Shown one piece after another: positions 40,361 to 52,800 of a DNA stretch of 64,000 bases; positions within the stretch are counted from its first letter, which is position 1, and each line of letters begins with the position of its first letter. The translations under genes and the position numbers were made by a program. The notes under the pieces are model-generated. The model was given only the letters and a program-made list of their open reading frames with translations. It was not told the origin of the DNA and searched no databases. The DNA comes from Isoetes taiwanensis (lineage: Eukaryota > Streptophyta > Lycopodiopsida > Isoetales > Isoetaceae). Location: positions 2,138,338 through 2,202,337 of the forward strand of contig JAJEKV010000110.1 of the NCBI GenBank assembly GCA_021234155.1, given 5' to 3'.

Positions 40361-41264
40361 TGACCTAAGGGCCAAGTTTTAGTTTCATATTGTCCAAGCT
40401 TTGTACTCTTTTCATTAAGTTTGGTAATATTCTAGGTTGTTCTAGCCCATTGTATGGGTCCCATGGTGTGTAGCAGGTAGATACCTAGCCTTTTGAGGAA
40501 ATTCCTTCTGTTATAATACATAACCTAGACATCTTGAGCTCTGCTTGTTTCTGCAGGTGGTTTCATCAATCACTCGAGTTGTTGTTATTGACATATCTCG
40601 GGTATTCAAATGGGCAAACGCAGTCATAGTTGTAGCTATTTCTGAAAACAATCTTGAAGATATTATTTCTAAGTATGAACATATATCTCAATTACGATTA
40701 TCAAAAATTGAAAATGCATAAAAATTTAACATTCCTTTCTTCATCTCCTTCTTCGACAAAATTGTCTCTTGCCCACAATCTCCCCCTCGAAAATCTGCGG
40801 TTAGAGGTTTGGGCGAGGGAAGTTCCGAGGGAAAGTTATGGCATACATGGATGACCGAAAAATGCTTGTGAAAAGAAAGCTTTTAGCCATATTACGGAGA
40901 TTTCTTTTCCTGCAAAACAATTAAAAGGGGTTGAAGAGGAGGGGCCCACACACAGACTGTTGATCATATGGATATGAAATTTTTCTAAGGTAGCATGAGA
41001 GCATGTCGATCTTAGGCATCTAATTTGAATCGTTATCTACTTGTACTTGCTAAAGATTATCCCTTGCTCCAAATGTTTTCTTGGAAGACGTCGAAAACTA
41101 AAAATTCATCTTCCTTATTCTTATTCTTATTCTTATTCTTATTCTTATTTCTATTAGCTCAGCATTCATATAACACCCAAAACATTTTCAAATAAAGCAA
41201 TTAACAGATGAGACAATTGAATCAGTGAAGTTTATGGTTAGACAACGAATTCCAATCATTAGAA
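40361..41264. other. Unassigned host DNA
   Basis: No gene, transposon end or RNA gene is recognisable. A (TTCTTA)n run at 41,112-41,150 is the only ordered feature, and it resembles the short-unit tails of the LINEs in this window. Confidence 0.5.
41112..41150. repeat. (TTCTTA)n microsatellite
   Basis: About six tandem copies of a six-base unit. It may be the tail of an otherwise lost LINE copy. Confidence 0.9.
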
Positions 41265-41790
41265 CCAATGCAAGTTGTGTTCTGTAGAATTTTGAAGAAT
41301 ACAAAAATCTTCATTTAGGTAAGAGAATGTGGTTAGTTCTTTCCATTGGTGGATTTCAAGTAGATCATGTTCTTAATGATCATCTAATTCGAACATTCTT
41401 TTATCATGATGCTTTTGGAAGCTAATCAATTATTCAATGCCATCTCAAAGTCAACTGGATATACATGGGCAACAATTCTTTTTGGACGTGTTAAGATTGG
41501 ACAAGGTATAACTACGCTTGAATTGTGCTATAGAATGGAAATGAGCCTCAAGATTGACAAGCATCTATATTTTACAGTTTTGAAGGCATATATTATATCT
41601 AAAAAATTTTGCAAGGAAGGATAATACATCTGCATTTCATTGAATGTGGGTCAGATATTGCTGTAAGAAGCAAACTTGTAGACATGTATAGAAAATGTGA
41701 AGGTCTCATGAAAGCATGCCTACTTTTTATAAGCATGCCCAAGAGGAATGTGATCTCATGAAATGCATATTATAGTATATGCATAACACA
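41265..41790 (+). pseudogene. Pentatricopeptide repeat (PPR) protein remnant
   Basis: The plus-strand translation, with stops, shows PPR-type repeats: VDHVLNDHLIRTFFYHDA, LFNAISKSTGYTWATILFGR, then a repeat with FTVLKAYIISK, IIHLHFIECGSDIAVRSKLV and MYRKCEGL, and finally MPKRNVIS. These match the PLS-type organisation of plant organelle RNA-editing and processing factors (VLKAC..G..IH..I...G...D.....LVDMY.KCG....A...F..MP.RNV.SWN). Only about five motifs remain, and at least three in-frame stops interrupt them. It is a dead fragment. Confidence 0.75.
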
Positions 41791-42299
41791 GAAAAGGTTT
41801 AAAGAATAGGAAGAAAGAGATACAATAATGGATACTAAAATAAAATAAATTAATAAGTCATGCCCCTTTGAACCTCAAGGGTCATGGAGCAGCAACACAA
41901 TACATCAATCTTATCATAGCTTAAATAAAAAATTTGTGTGCATGTCTACCTCTTTAATGTAACATCTTAAAACCTTTTTTTCATAGAGAACAACAATGCC
42001 TGTAAATTATTATAGCATACATGATACCGCTCGCCAATATTTTCAAAAGAAGGACAATCTTCAACCTGCTACATATCACAAAGCAAAAAAACACAATCTC
42101 TCTTCTTTTGGAATCTTAGCCTGCCTCCCCGACTCAATATGCAGTGAGCTCGATATAAATCAAGAAATTACCTATTCCAAATGTGGAGATATATGACCAT
42201 GCAAGTCATTTTGACAGGTATAGATTAGCATCAGGTTAATCTCATTCTGATAAAAAGCAAGCCTCAAATCCTTTATTGTCCAAAGCTTATCTATAGCTA
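41791..42299. other. Unassigned stretch
   Basis: No recognisable gene or repeat. Short open frames show no family features. Confidence 0.5.
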
Positions 42300-43650
42300 G
42301 AGATTGTATCAAGTCCTGAACTCCTACAATTGTAACCGGTCACTTTGCCTCAGAAATACTCCATTTTCCTGCCCAAGACATCACATCCTGATACCATTAG
42401 TGTTCGGATTCAAGCCCATCTTCGATCACCTGCCCTCATCCAATTTTCTCAACCTATTTACAAAATTAATTGTTAGGTAAAGGGCATTTGCTTCTAAAGG
42501 TATCATGCCAGGCTCAGCTAACATAATTGCAAAAGAAGTTTGTGATTTAACACCCCGCTCCTCATATAAAAAGATTTTCAATATGGATTCAAACTGACAC
42601 CACATTTTTACTGAAATAGAGGGCCCCCAAATCGGAATGCCATACAATAACACAGTCTGCACTAGTGTTTTGAAAAGCATTTTCTTAAGTCTAAAAGTAG
42701 TCAAGGAGGCTTTATGACACCTATAAAGCATTCCATGAAGGGCTTATCTACCACCAACAAGCCTCTTGTGCCACACACATTCTTTCCACTTAAATTTTGA
42801 TAGTACCTCCAATCCCAAATATTTACAGTACTTAACCGTTTCAAGGAGCTCACCTTTGTAATAGAATGTTGATGTCTTAGAAGACGCAAATATCATTATT
42901 TTGAATTTGCACATGTTTACCTTCATCTTGTGTGCCTCACAAAAGAATTCCAAATTATCAAGGTGTTTATGGAGACCATCTGAATTTTTAGAGGTAAGCA
43001 CAACATCATTAGTATAAAGAAACAATTGGAAAACAGAGTATTCTAAACACAAACATGCCTATCGTCTTACTCTCAACCACTCTTCTAACTCATCAATGTA
43101 GAGTCCAAAGAGGGTTGGAGAGAGTGGACAACCTTGTTGGACTCCAATTGTACTTTAGACCTCTGTTGGTAATTGAGCTGATAGTTTTGCAAATAACCTC
43201 TCTAAGAGAAGAAGGAACTTCAAGACATTCCATGCATGCATGAAGACCTTCTCGAGGCACTGCATCAAAGGCATTCGAGCTGTCAGTAAAGAGTCCTTGG
43301 CTTTCTTGCCTGCTTTATAAGCAATCTCAAGCTAAGCAAATGATCGAGAGTACTATGTTTCTTTTGAAATCCAGCTTGGGCAGCAGATCTCTTACTATTA
43401 GTATCAGCCCAATCACTAATTTTACTTTTCAATAATCCATCTAGTAGCTTAGAGAAAGTGTGTCCAACCATGATAGTGCGATATTTTTTTTATATCGTGT
43501 TTGTCCCCTGACTTATAAATCGAAATAACCCTGCATTCCTTCTAAGCTTTTGGCAATCCCTACTGAACTTAAGCATTTAATGGCTGGTAACTATGTGGAT
43601 GAGTTCCTTACCACCCCCTTTTTATCGATTCAATAAAGATGCCTCACCTG
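42300..43650 (-). mobile_element. LINE RT fragment, decayed
   Basis: RT blocks run right to left: VGHTFSKLLDGLLKSKISDW with AGFQKKHSTLDHLLSLRLLI (43,280-43,470), a degraded QQGCP-like region near 43,120, a catalytic box reading YTND instead of YADD (near 43,005-43,020), then YCKYLGLEV and the C-terminal thumb IPIWGPSISVKMW and LAEPGMIPLEANALYL (42,480-42,650). It belongs to the same LINE clade as the elements at 19,334 and 29,720. Both ends are missing. Confidence 0.85.
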
Positions 43651-43734
43651 CATAGCGAGCAATCCCTTTTGATCACTTTCAAATGAAATGGTATCAGGAC
43701 CAGCTTCAAGTAAATCTCCCCATCTCCTTCCAAT

Positions 43735-44470
43735 TTAATCCTGCAAACGTAAATTAGTATGAATATAAACAAGCTTCTCAACATTGGGAGGTGATAACCG
43801 ATTCCTCCTCTTGGTATGAATTACACCAAAACTGCTCCAATTTCTTTCACATGGGTTGCTACTTGCTCCTTGGCTCAATACTCTCAAAGCGATTTTCTTT
43901 AAATGAGGAAGACTACTACCATAAGCGTCCCACCACGAGACTGCCCTTCGTAATGCACCTGAAGAGCTAGTAGATAAGCTACTTAATTCATGCGAGGGAT
44001 TGCAAAACTTTTGGAGTTGCTGGGTTAGTTTGTCTTCAAGATCTTCATCACCATTACAGTACTTATAAACGTAAGCAAAGTCTGAAATATAAAACAAAGC
44101 TGCAAATATAATAAATAAATCATACATCAACATGAATGTTTTCCATCCTTGCATTATTTCGTCATCATTCAGTACCTCCTCATGCTTTTCATCTCTATAT
44201 AGTGGATGCAACAACAGTCCTACAGCATGCAATGGTGAATGCAACATAGACCACCTACCACTCCAAGCACCCTCATCATCCTCCAGCATAATCAACTTCT
44301 CTATAGCATCAATCTTCCACTCTTGGATATCCTTTTTCATAGACCTTAATGCCTCGTTCATTGCGTCCATCAGCTCATAAAGGAATCCCATTGTAGCACC
44401 TTCTCCATCTACAGCCTTGAGCATTATTAGAATAAGAGCAACGATGTAGTGGATCTTTTTCGCATTCCTG
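43735..44470 (-). pseudogene. hAT-family transposase C-terminus (dimerisation domain), fragment
   Basis: A 229-residue open frame ends at 43,735. Its C-terminal part has the hAT dimerisation pattern: WWDAYGSSLPHLKKIALRVL, SQGASSNPCERNWSSFGVIH, KRRNRLSPPNVEKLVYIHTN. Upstream, AKKIHYIVALILIMLKAVDG and MGFLYELMDAM fit the central hAT transposase. The N-terminal BED finger and the first catalytic residues are absent. It lies outside the terminal repeats of the large transposon that follows, so it is an older resident and forms the flank into which the Ty3 element inserted. hAT termini are not visible. Confidence 0.8.
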
Positions 44471-44570
44471 AAAATGCATCGCTCCTCTTAATGTCATAAA
44501 CTGTGACGTTCCTCGAGCCTATATGATGCTCCCATCGTATACGTACGGGAAATTCACCTCCCATGGCGAC

Positions 44571-44580
44571 TGTCATGAAC
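44571..44580 (-). mobile_element. First 10 bp of the Ty3 3' LTR, separated from the rest by a DNA transposon
   Basis: TGTCATGAAC here is identical to the first ten bases of the intact LTR at 57,118. The LTR resumes at 54,041 after the 9,460-bp insertion, with TCATGAAC duplicated. The bases left of it belong to hAT-derived or unknown flank. Confidence 0.9.
44573..44580. repeat. 8-bp target-site duplication, left copy (TCATGAAC)
   Basis: It is identical to 54,041-54,048. The intact LTR at 57,118-57,130 contains the sequence once, which shows these bases were duplicated by insertion. Confidence 0.95.
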
Positions 44581-44593
44581 CCCGGGGGGTGCA
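44581..44593 (+). repeat. Left terminal inverted repeat of the large DNA transposon
   Basis: CCCGGGGGGTGCA, a perfect inverse of 54,028-54,040. Identity stops at base 14 (G against C). Confidence 0.95.
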
Positions 44594-45218
44594 GCTAATG
44601 TATAGTCTATAGGGCATGTGCGTGCACAGGGTTAAAGAAAAAGGTCCTTATACGGTTAAAATACTAGAAAAAATCCCCTTATACGGAAATTTAAAGAAAC
44701 TCTAGGTACACCCCCTACCATATATGTACGCTGAGTTCTGTAAATTCCTCCAAACCCCCTACCATATTTGTACAATTTATCTAAATTCAAACATACCCCC
44801 TACCATATTTTTATAATCAGTTTCATTTGGACAGAGACATTATTCTATAAGTCGTTACGACGCCGCTACAAGCCCGTCCACAAGTGCTCTCGATAGGGGT
44901 TGTGTATACAGTTGACTACTTGATTGACCGGGTTGAATGTTAAGTAGCCATAATTTAAGGCTTAACCCGGGTTTAACTTGGGGACGAAGGACAATCATAA
45001 CCCTCGAGGTAAATCATATCACGTGAACCATTGGCTTATTTATTGCCATGTAAATTGGTCAGTTCTTGAACCTTAAGGGGAAAGTTAACGCATGGTCTCG
45101 CACATGGTCAAATAACCTATAGACAAAATAGAAAGTATTCATAGAAATCTAGTATTCATATTTGTGACACCCCAACACCAATTGCATCTATACATTTTCC
45201 TAATCCATGCAGTCAATT

Positions 45219-46020
45219 ACAAATTCATGCTCACAATGGCCCCTTGCCACCCACTAAAAGGATTTAGTTAATTATTGGAATGTTATTTCAAGATGGAATT
45301 TTCACATTTGAATAACAATGGTTTAATTGAACTATTAGTATTCATAAGGGATTCAACTCAAAAATCCATGTGAATTGCTTCAGTATATAATGAGCAAGTA
45401 ATTGTGGAAACCTTGCCCATGTAAACCTTACCCATGCAATGGTTGTTAGAAAAATCAAGCTTCAAACCATTCCTAAGCAATAAGTTTATTTTTAATTGGT
45501 ATTTGCAATCAATGAACCACAAGTGCGGGTTTCAAAATAATAGGCTAAGGGCCATTGAAGTTTTAATGCAATACACGGGGCGATAGCATTGAAGCTCAAA
45601 CAAAGCACTATCCACACAGTGCACTATTCACCTACAAATACATGTCTACAACGGCCCTTTGCCACCCACTGGAAAAGGATTTAGTTATTTATTTTCTAGT
45701 TCTTCTAAGGTTTGCACTTAGAATGTTATTTCAAGATGAAATTTTCACATTTGAATAACAATGGCTTCATTGATATATCGGTTACCCATAAAGGGATTCA
45801 ACTCAAAAATACATGTGAATTGCTCTAGTATATAGTGAGCAAGTAATTCCGAAAACCTTACCCATATAATGGTTGCTATAAAAACCGGGATAAAAACCAA
45901 GCTTCATTTCTAAGCAATAAGTCCAATTTTAATTGACCACAAGTGCAATTTTTAGAATAATAGGGTAAGGGCCATTGAAATTTTAACGTGCAATACACTA
46001 TTCACCTAGTGCACTGTAGC
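45219..46020. repeat. Tandem duplication, two units of about 415 bp
   Basis: Unit 1 starts at 45,219 (ACAAATTCATGCTCACAATG) and unit 2 at 45,634 (ACAAATACATGTCTACAACG). They stay similar through the GCCACCCACT, AAGGATTTAGTTA, TTCACATTTGAATAACAATG and GGGATTCAACTCAAAAAT words. It lies in the non-coding left part of the transposon, downstream of its gene. Point differences and small indels show that the duplication is not recent. Confidence 0.88.
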
Positions 46021-46884
46021 ATTCGATTTCAATCTGCTATAGCCTAAGTGGGATGTTCTTCTTCCAATAGCTTCCGTTTTCACCATCCTAGACAAAAACC
46101 AGCTTGTTTCCCAACAAATAACCTGTATCAAATAACCATCCTAGACAACCCGGTAGATAACGTGTATCATCCACAATACAACCTACTTCGACATGCTCTT
46201 TTTTTTTCTCAAACCATGATTTTATTTAACCTCTGCCCGATTACTTCTAGATGCACTAAAGAACTTATACCTTGCATGTCACAAAATTTGGAAAGAACCT
46301 AAGACATGGATTTTGAAAAAAGCGCAAAGGCTGCAAAAAAACACAAAAAAGGCGCAAAAAAGGCGCAAAGGCGTATGGTAGGTATCGGATGATCTATTCA
46401 ACATTTAACATCACAGTTTCATCATAGTATGTCAATCGGCGGACATTTAACATCCGCAGTTTCATCAACCTAGACTAAAAAAACCTTTAAAACCACAAGT
46501 AAAATTCATTGTAGCTCAAAATGTAAATACATCTAAAGTCTCCAAACACCAAATCGTCCACTACACCTAGTACATACCGAATAATGTTTTGAACATTCTT
46601 ACGAATATCTAATGCGATCTTAGAAAACTAACATAACACTACTGGATCAATGAACTTGGTGCTTGTTGCTCGCATGTCACGTGTAACCAATAAAAGGAAC
46701 TATTCGAAACTAAAATCGAAACTACTTATTTGCTTATCATGTTATTCAAATCGAAATTATCCATACAAATTTTATTTAGTTTAATATGACATGTACCTCC
46801 ACAGCCTCGATTTATCTTCGTATTGAACCTATCTTGCCACACGTTTCCCCTTGGCCTCTGCAAAAAGTTTAGGCAGGCAGTTAT

Positions 46885-49800
46885 TTAGTAACCAACAAAA
46901 TAAAATGCCAAGAAATACTTACGAGATTTCAAAAATTCATCAAATTTTGTCTTGTCACCGTCACATAGTTCGTACTTATTGGTAACAGGGCTGAATGTGA
47001 AATTGGCAAGCGAAATGATACTCTCTAACTCTACAATCTGGTTCTCCAACAAATCGTACGTGTACAAATGACGGGAATCGCCTAGCACCTTATCAAATTC
47101 TCTGTACCAGGCCATGTTCACCTCAACAGCATAGGATGGCCTACTGGCTAAGTCAACGGGTTCTCGAGTTTCTCTCCACGACCTTCCAACCTTCTTCCTC
47201 ATGCTAAGCACCCGACCAACATACCAAACAGACTTTGGTGTTTTCAATATTTTCTTCGAACTCCTTGTCCCTCTTCTACTTGTCTCTTCTTCCACTTCAA
47301 GTTCAAAGTAAACAGCTGCATCACTACCTATGCCCAAGCTTGTCCCTGCATCAATATCACTGGAGTCTTCACTGGTCACAAACCTAGATTTGACCTTGGT
47401 TAATCTGTCCTTTGACAGCCAAGGATTACCATTAAGTTGGCTAACTAATGTACTCTTGCAAATAACTTTCCCTTCCACCATCACATGGTGCTGCACCTTA
47501 TGTTGGATTCCTTCTGCGTGATCTACCATCTCATCGAATACATGTTTCAATTGTGACTGATCGGCTGCAACCTCATCATCCTCGGTGCTTGAGGCAGGTG
47601 GCATCCAGGGAATAAATTACTAATCATATATTTCTTATTAGCCAGAATAACTTTAGCTAAACTTGCTCTATATTAATCCCAAAACTTTATGTGGTCTAGC
47701 TAAACTCTACATATTTTTCCTCTCATACTTTCTTGCATTTAGCTAAACTAACCCAAACATCATCCCAAAAATTTCTATGATGTGGCCAATGAAAATTGTT
47801 AAGTCAAATTACTACACTGTTTTTCAATTGTTTCCACTTCTTTTAGTCATTTCTTTGTGAAAACATTCTAAAATAATGCTAACTAGCAAAATCTATGACT
47901 CAAATTAATTTATAATGCTAGAAACTAAACTACTAATCATATATTTCGTATAAACTAGCCCGAAGTTCATTCTAAAAGCTTCTATGGTTTAGCTAAATAA
48001 TACAAAATTTCACTCTCTTACTTTCTAGTGTTTGGCTAAAGAGCTCTAGGGTTGGTGCAGTCCCGAAAAAAGTTAAGCTAAAATTATTATTTTTTCCCCA
48101 ATTTTTTCCATTTACTTTAGCCAAATTTTTTCAAAAATGTGCTAAAAAATCGCCAAATAGCTAAGTTTAGCCCTTAAATTATTCCATGGTGGCATCTCTA
48201 GTTCATCACATTCATCACTGGTCGGGCTTGCATCAGCTACCTCGCGTGCAAGTTGAAAGAATTTCTCGTGTAGCCATGGAAAATCCCACCATTCCGTTCC
48301 TAACTTTGGCTCCATTCCACATTTCTTGCAAAAGGACTGTGCACTTCTAAGTCCTCTTTGTAGCAAACCAATGACTAATTCATCTGTAGCTACAACCCCA
48401 TAATCTCCCAAGTTTCTTTCTTTGCCATACTAACTTGACCAACAAATTGCGTTTCTAACTTGAACCAAATATTCTCCATTTTAGCGTGTGCTTTGGGGAA
48501 AAGCAAATCAGCTTGTGCCTGGTACTCTGCTACTTTATTCAATGCACCTGCACTATGGAGAAGGTCTGCCCCATCATAACTACGCTCGTTCCCAACCATA
48601 CCACCTACTTTAGAGAAAAAGTTCTCACAACAGTCGCTGCCCGTCAAATCAAGTGGAACCATTAGGGTTGGGAAAAAATCTCTAAAATACTTCACCAGCA
48701 AGACTACAAAATGGCAAGAGATCTCTATGTCCACAAATGTCTGTTGACTGATGAAATTCTCCTTCACTGAATAAACATGGTGATTAATCAACCACAATCT
48801 CCACAATCTGGATTATGAAAGCAAGGACAACAGTTATTGATTATCTAAAACACTATATGACGGAAACTAGAAGTACCTAAAGAAGAAGGCAACAGTTGCT
48901 GCAGCCTCAACTCGAGCTGCCAAGTCCTTGTACGGGGATAAGAAAATGTCTATGTACAAAGCTACTACCTTCAGATATATCTCCGTTCCAAGATTATTCT
49001 CTCTTTTTGTGTTGTTCTCTTCTCTCAAATATGTAAAGGCCTTTGTTGAACCACTGCGACTTGCAAGTCGTTGCCGCGACTCTCAATTGACGATCCACCC
49101 GCTTGACATCACCTAGCTCCAGACCATGCTCATCACACTTCTCAAAGACCGCCCAAATGTCATTTAATGTGACCAACCACTTCCCTAAGTATAGTCGTCT
49201 TGCTTCACTATCAAGAGCATTCACTAATTTTTTACCATTGTGAATGTAGTCACGATCATCTCTGGACACGAAACCTTTGCCATCACCTCCACGTTGTCCC
49301 TTTAAAACCCAACCGCCCCATGGAATGTCAAATGAAGAGCCCGATCTACAATAATCCTCAAGCATGCATTTTCTTCTTACGCTATCACCGTCACTAGCAT
49401 GGCCAATTAGAGGGCCAAGAACGCCCTCAAGATGCTTCCGCCATATAGATCTTCTATTCGGCGCCAAAGACACTTGCATCAAACTTGTTGCAAGTTAGTT
49501 GAATTGCCAAGACTAGCCTAGGTAGCTTAGGATGTAGAGGGTTCACTATTATTACCGCGAGCATAGTGCGCCAATGGCACATTCATCATAAGCTCGGCTT
49601 ACATTTCAAAACCCTTCAGCTCCTTCACCAACTTTTACCACAAAAACTCATCACAAATGTGGTTGTGCTTCGACCCCGAAACCACGCAACACATCATCCC
49701 GAGCACACCATCGATTGCCTTTTTAATAATAGTCTGCGTCTTGGCTGACCAAACATGGCACTCATGGTGGATGAAGACCTAATTTGTCCATCTTCTTCTT

Positions 49801-52800
49801 GTATGTTCTAGCCACATCTCAAAATTATCCTCGCGTATACCAACCCTATATTGATCTTTGAGTTCTACATCTCCGTTTAGTAGTGGAGATATGTGGCCCA
49901 CCAAAATTACTTGCTCAAGAAGTCGTGCATTCTAGCACCACCCCATATCTTTACGATTTCAAATAAGCGCTTAGTGGTTTCATGGTATCTCTTACTCACA
50001 CCAGGGCTTGTTTAAATTGGAAGCTAAATCCACTAAAAATTCCAAAGTCCTTGCTTTCCCTCAAACTTACCATTCCTATAAGCTTGTTCTATGTCCCCTG
50101 CAAAATTTTGAGATATCCTTCCTCTTCATAGATTCGGTCCGCGGTCTCCGCATAAAGTCCTGCATACGATTGAGAGGGCAAGACATCTTCTCTTGAGCGA
50201 AAATTCTCCTTCTTTAAGTAACGTAAAGCTCTGGCGTAGGATTGAGCGATGATGAAGGAGCTGGCACTGTTGTTAAATAACCAAGCGATTCTAGACTTGG
50301 TGGACCTACTTCCTCGCCTTACATCTTTTTGTTCTTTGCTGGATACTCTCATCCCAAGTCTCTCTCCTTTGGAATGGTGGAACAAGGCATGCATTGGTGA
50401 TTGTTAGGCGAGATCTGAAGGCAACACTCATGCGAACGTTCCAACTATTAGCTTTTCTTGGCCGGAATGCTAATCCTCACATCGCGGCTCACTATACCAG
50501 TTCACTCCACGCTTAATGTCCCCAAGAAAAGGCTTTAAATCCACTGTTTTATTATTATATCACGTACACCCCTTGCCAATAACCCCAACACAAACTTGAT
50601 AGAAGCATCCTACACGGTTTTACATTGAATACTCAATATCATTAACTAACACCCACCCTAAACTTACTTATTTACCTACAAACAAAAATGACAACCACAT
50701 CTAAGTACTTACTTTCATTTGCGGTTACTTTCGTCCACCTTATTATCCACGCACCACTTGGGCCTGCTCCACTGGTGCCATCACTAGCAGACACTGTAAA
50801 GAGAGAAACAATAAATAAACTATAAAGAGAGATAAATTTAATGGTACTATGATTTAAATGCATAACAACAAAGAAGATTGCCGAGCGGCCAATTCAAATG
50901 CACAATGAATGGTCGTGCGAGAACCATTGCTTTGGAGTGTGGAAACAAGAGCCATAGAAAGCTTCGAAGGGTGCTTTGGCGGGCTTTGGTAATGGCAATA
51001 ATTAGACCCGGACATCCAAAATGTCACAACATAACATGTTTAAACGACTACATTTTAGCCTAGCAGAAAACTCTTTCAATCATGCCTAGCAGAAAACTCT
51101 TTCAATCATGTATAAAAGAAGTCATCTATCAATCTCTACTTTAAGAAACATTGCCAACCAGATCACATCATACCTAAGAAATGAGAGACAATGGTTTCTG
51201 TTGTATCTCATTGTAATGAGATGTCAAGTAGACAGGTTTACTCTCGGCAGTTTAATGCAAAGGGATGGTTCAAGAAGTCGATTCGATGGCAAAAGAATTC
51301 TTATTTTCAAGAGAGTCTAGGCCTTGAGCCGTCTTACGAGGTGATAATATCCTCCTTGCACTACATTATTTTTAACAACGTTTTTGGCCATTTGCTCAAT
51401 CAATTGGCGTCTTCTACTTTTCGGCATAGAAAAGTAACTCTATGGGGTCTGACATGTGAATGAATCGGGAAGCACCCTTTTTGCCATCATTTCTCAAAAT
51501 AATGCATCTCTCAAAATAATGCATCATTTCTCAAATTAAACTGACTGTATCTCCAAAACCTTTCTCAATCATTTGCTGGACCATGCTTGGTGCCCACGAA
51601 GCTTTAAAATCTATCTCCCATGTGGGATTCAAACTTTTACCTCAAGTATTCTTCTGCAAATTCAACTTTATGACGCCAAAGAGAAAGGAAAAGAGGAGTG
51701 ACCTATATTGTATTGGAAAAGAGCAGTGACCTGTGTATCCATAGGCGGAAACATAATGAAGCACCACTACTGCCTTGGCTGACTGTAAGGCCAACCTTGA
51801 AGCTGCCCTAAATCGTTTAAACCTTTCCTTCTCTCACGACTCCCATTTTAGCCTCAAGTCCTTAACTTCAGATATATATGATGATCCCTATTACTGGCTA
51901 TTCTATGGCTATTTGAATGCATTCATATCAGTTGTTCCTCCTGCTATCAGTTCATTCTTTAAATATGCTTGCACACAAACAAAGTAGGAGATTAACAAAC
52001 CTCGTGGTAAGAAGGTAAACAATGACTGCTGTTTCGCTTCCAGTGTGGAGAACTTGGATGGTCGACCAAGTTTTTTGCGATTTTCCTCATACTTTTTAAC
52101 ATGAGCTTGGGAGGTGATATGCTCCGTCGCTGAAACTATAATATCACCTGCCAAAGATACATTTAATCCTGTAAGAAGAAGACGGAGAAGAAGAGCGATT
52201 GAATAGAGACATCAAATTTGGCTTCATCACCATGACCAAGGAGGGAAAAAAGTTTACCGCTTGGTGGAAAAAGTTTCGAGACCCCTTGAACAAATGTCAC
52301 AAGTGATGAGGATCCCGTTAAGTTCTCTTGTAGTCTCCAACGAAGGCGTCACAAAGGTGAGAATGGCGTGCCATTCTCCATTGACCATTTCGCAAGCTCA
52401 CCCTCCAAAGAACCCTTGAACTTGTTTCTTATTTGCTTCCAACACAAGCTTTACACGTTCACACATGTAGCGAATAATTAGGAGATAGTTAGGGAATATA
52501 AAACCTAGAAAACTCTGGAGCAAAAAATCAGAAATCCAAAAGTGCAGACCTGGCCTAAGTTTTTCATCCTCATGGCTCATCTTGACTCTAGCAAAATATT
52601 TATCCAAATGGGCCTTCGTTTTGCAATCTTGAGGCAAAAAAGTTGTACCACATATCTTCACTTTGCCCCCATATTCATCAAGTTACATTCCACGACAATA
52701 GATCTTGAACTTGGCTTTACCATCCTCGTCGCATGAGGTGAGCTCAAATTTGTCATGCCTGTTGATTGCCACAAGCTTTCTCCTCACTTTTTCTATGCGC

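Noticed and set aside
45219-46020. Possible CRISPR-like or satellite array
   Set aside because: There are only two long units of about 415 bp with no regular spacer pattern; this is a simple tandem duplication.
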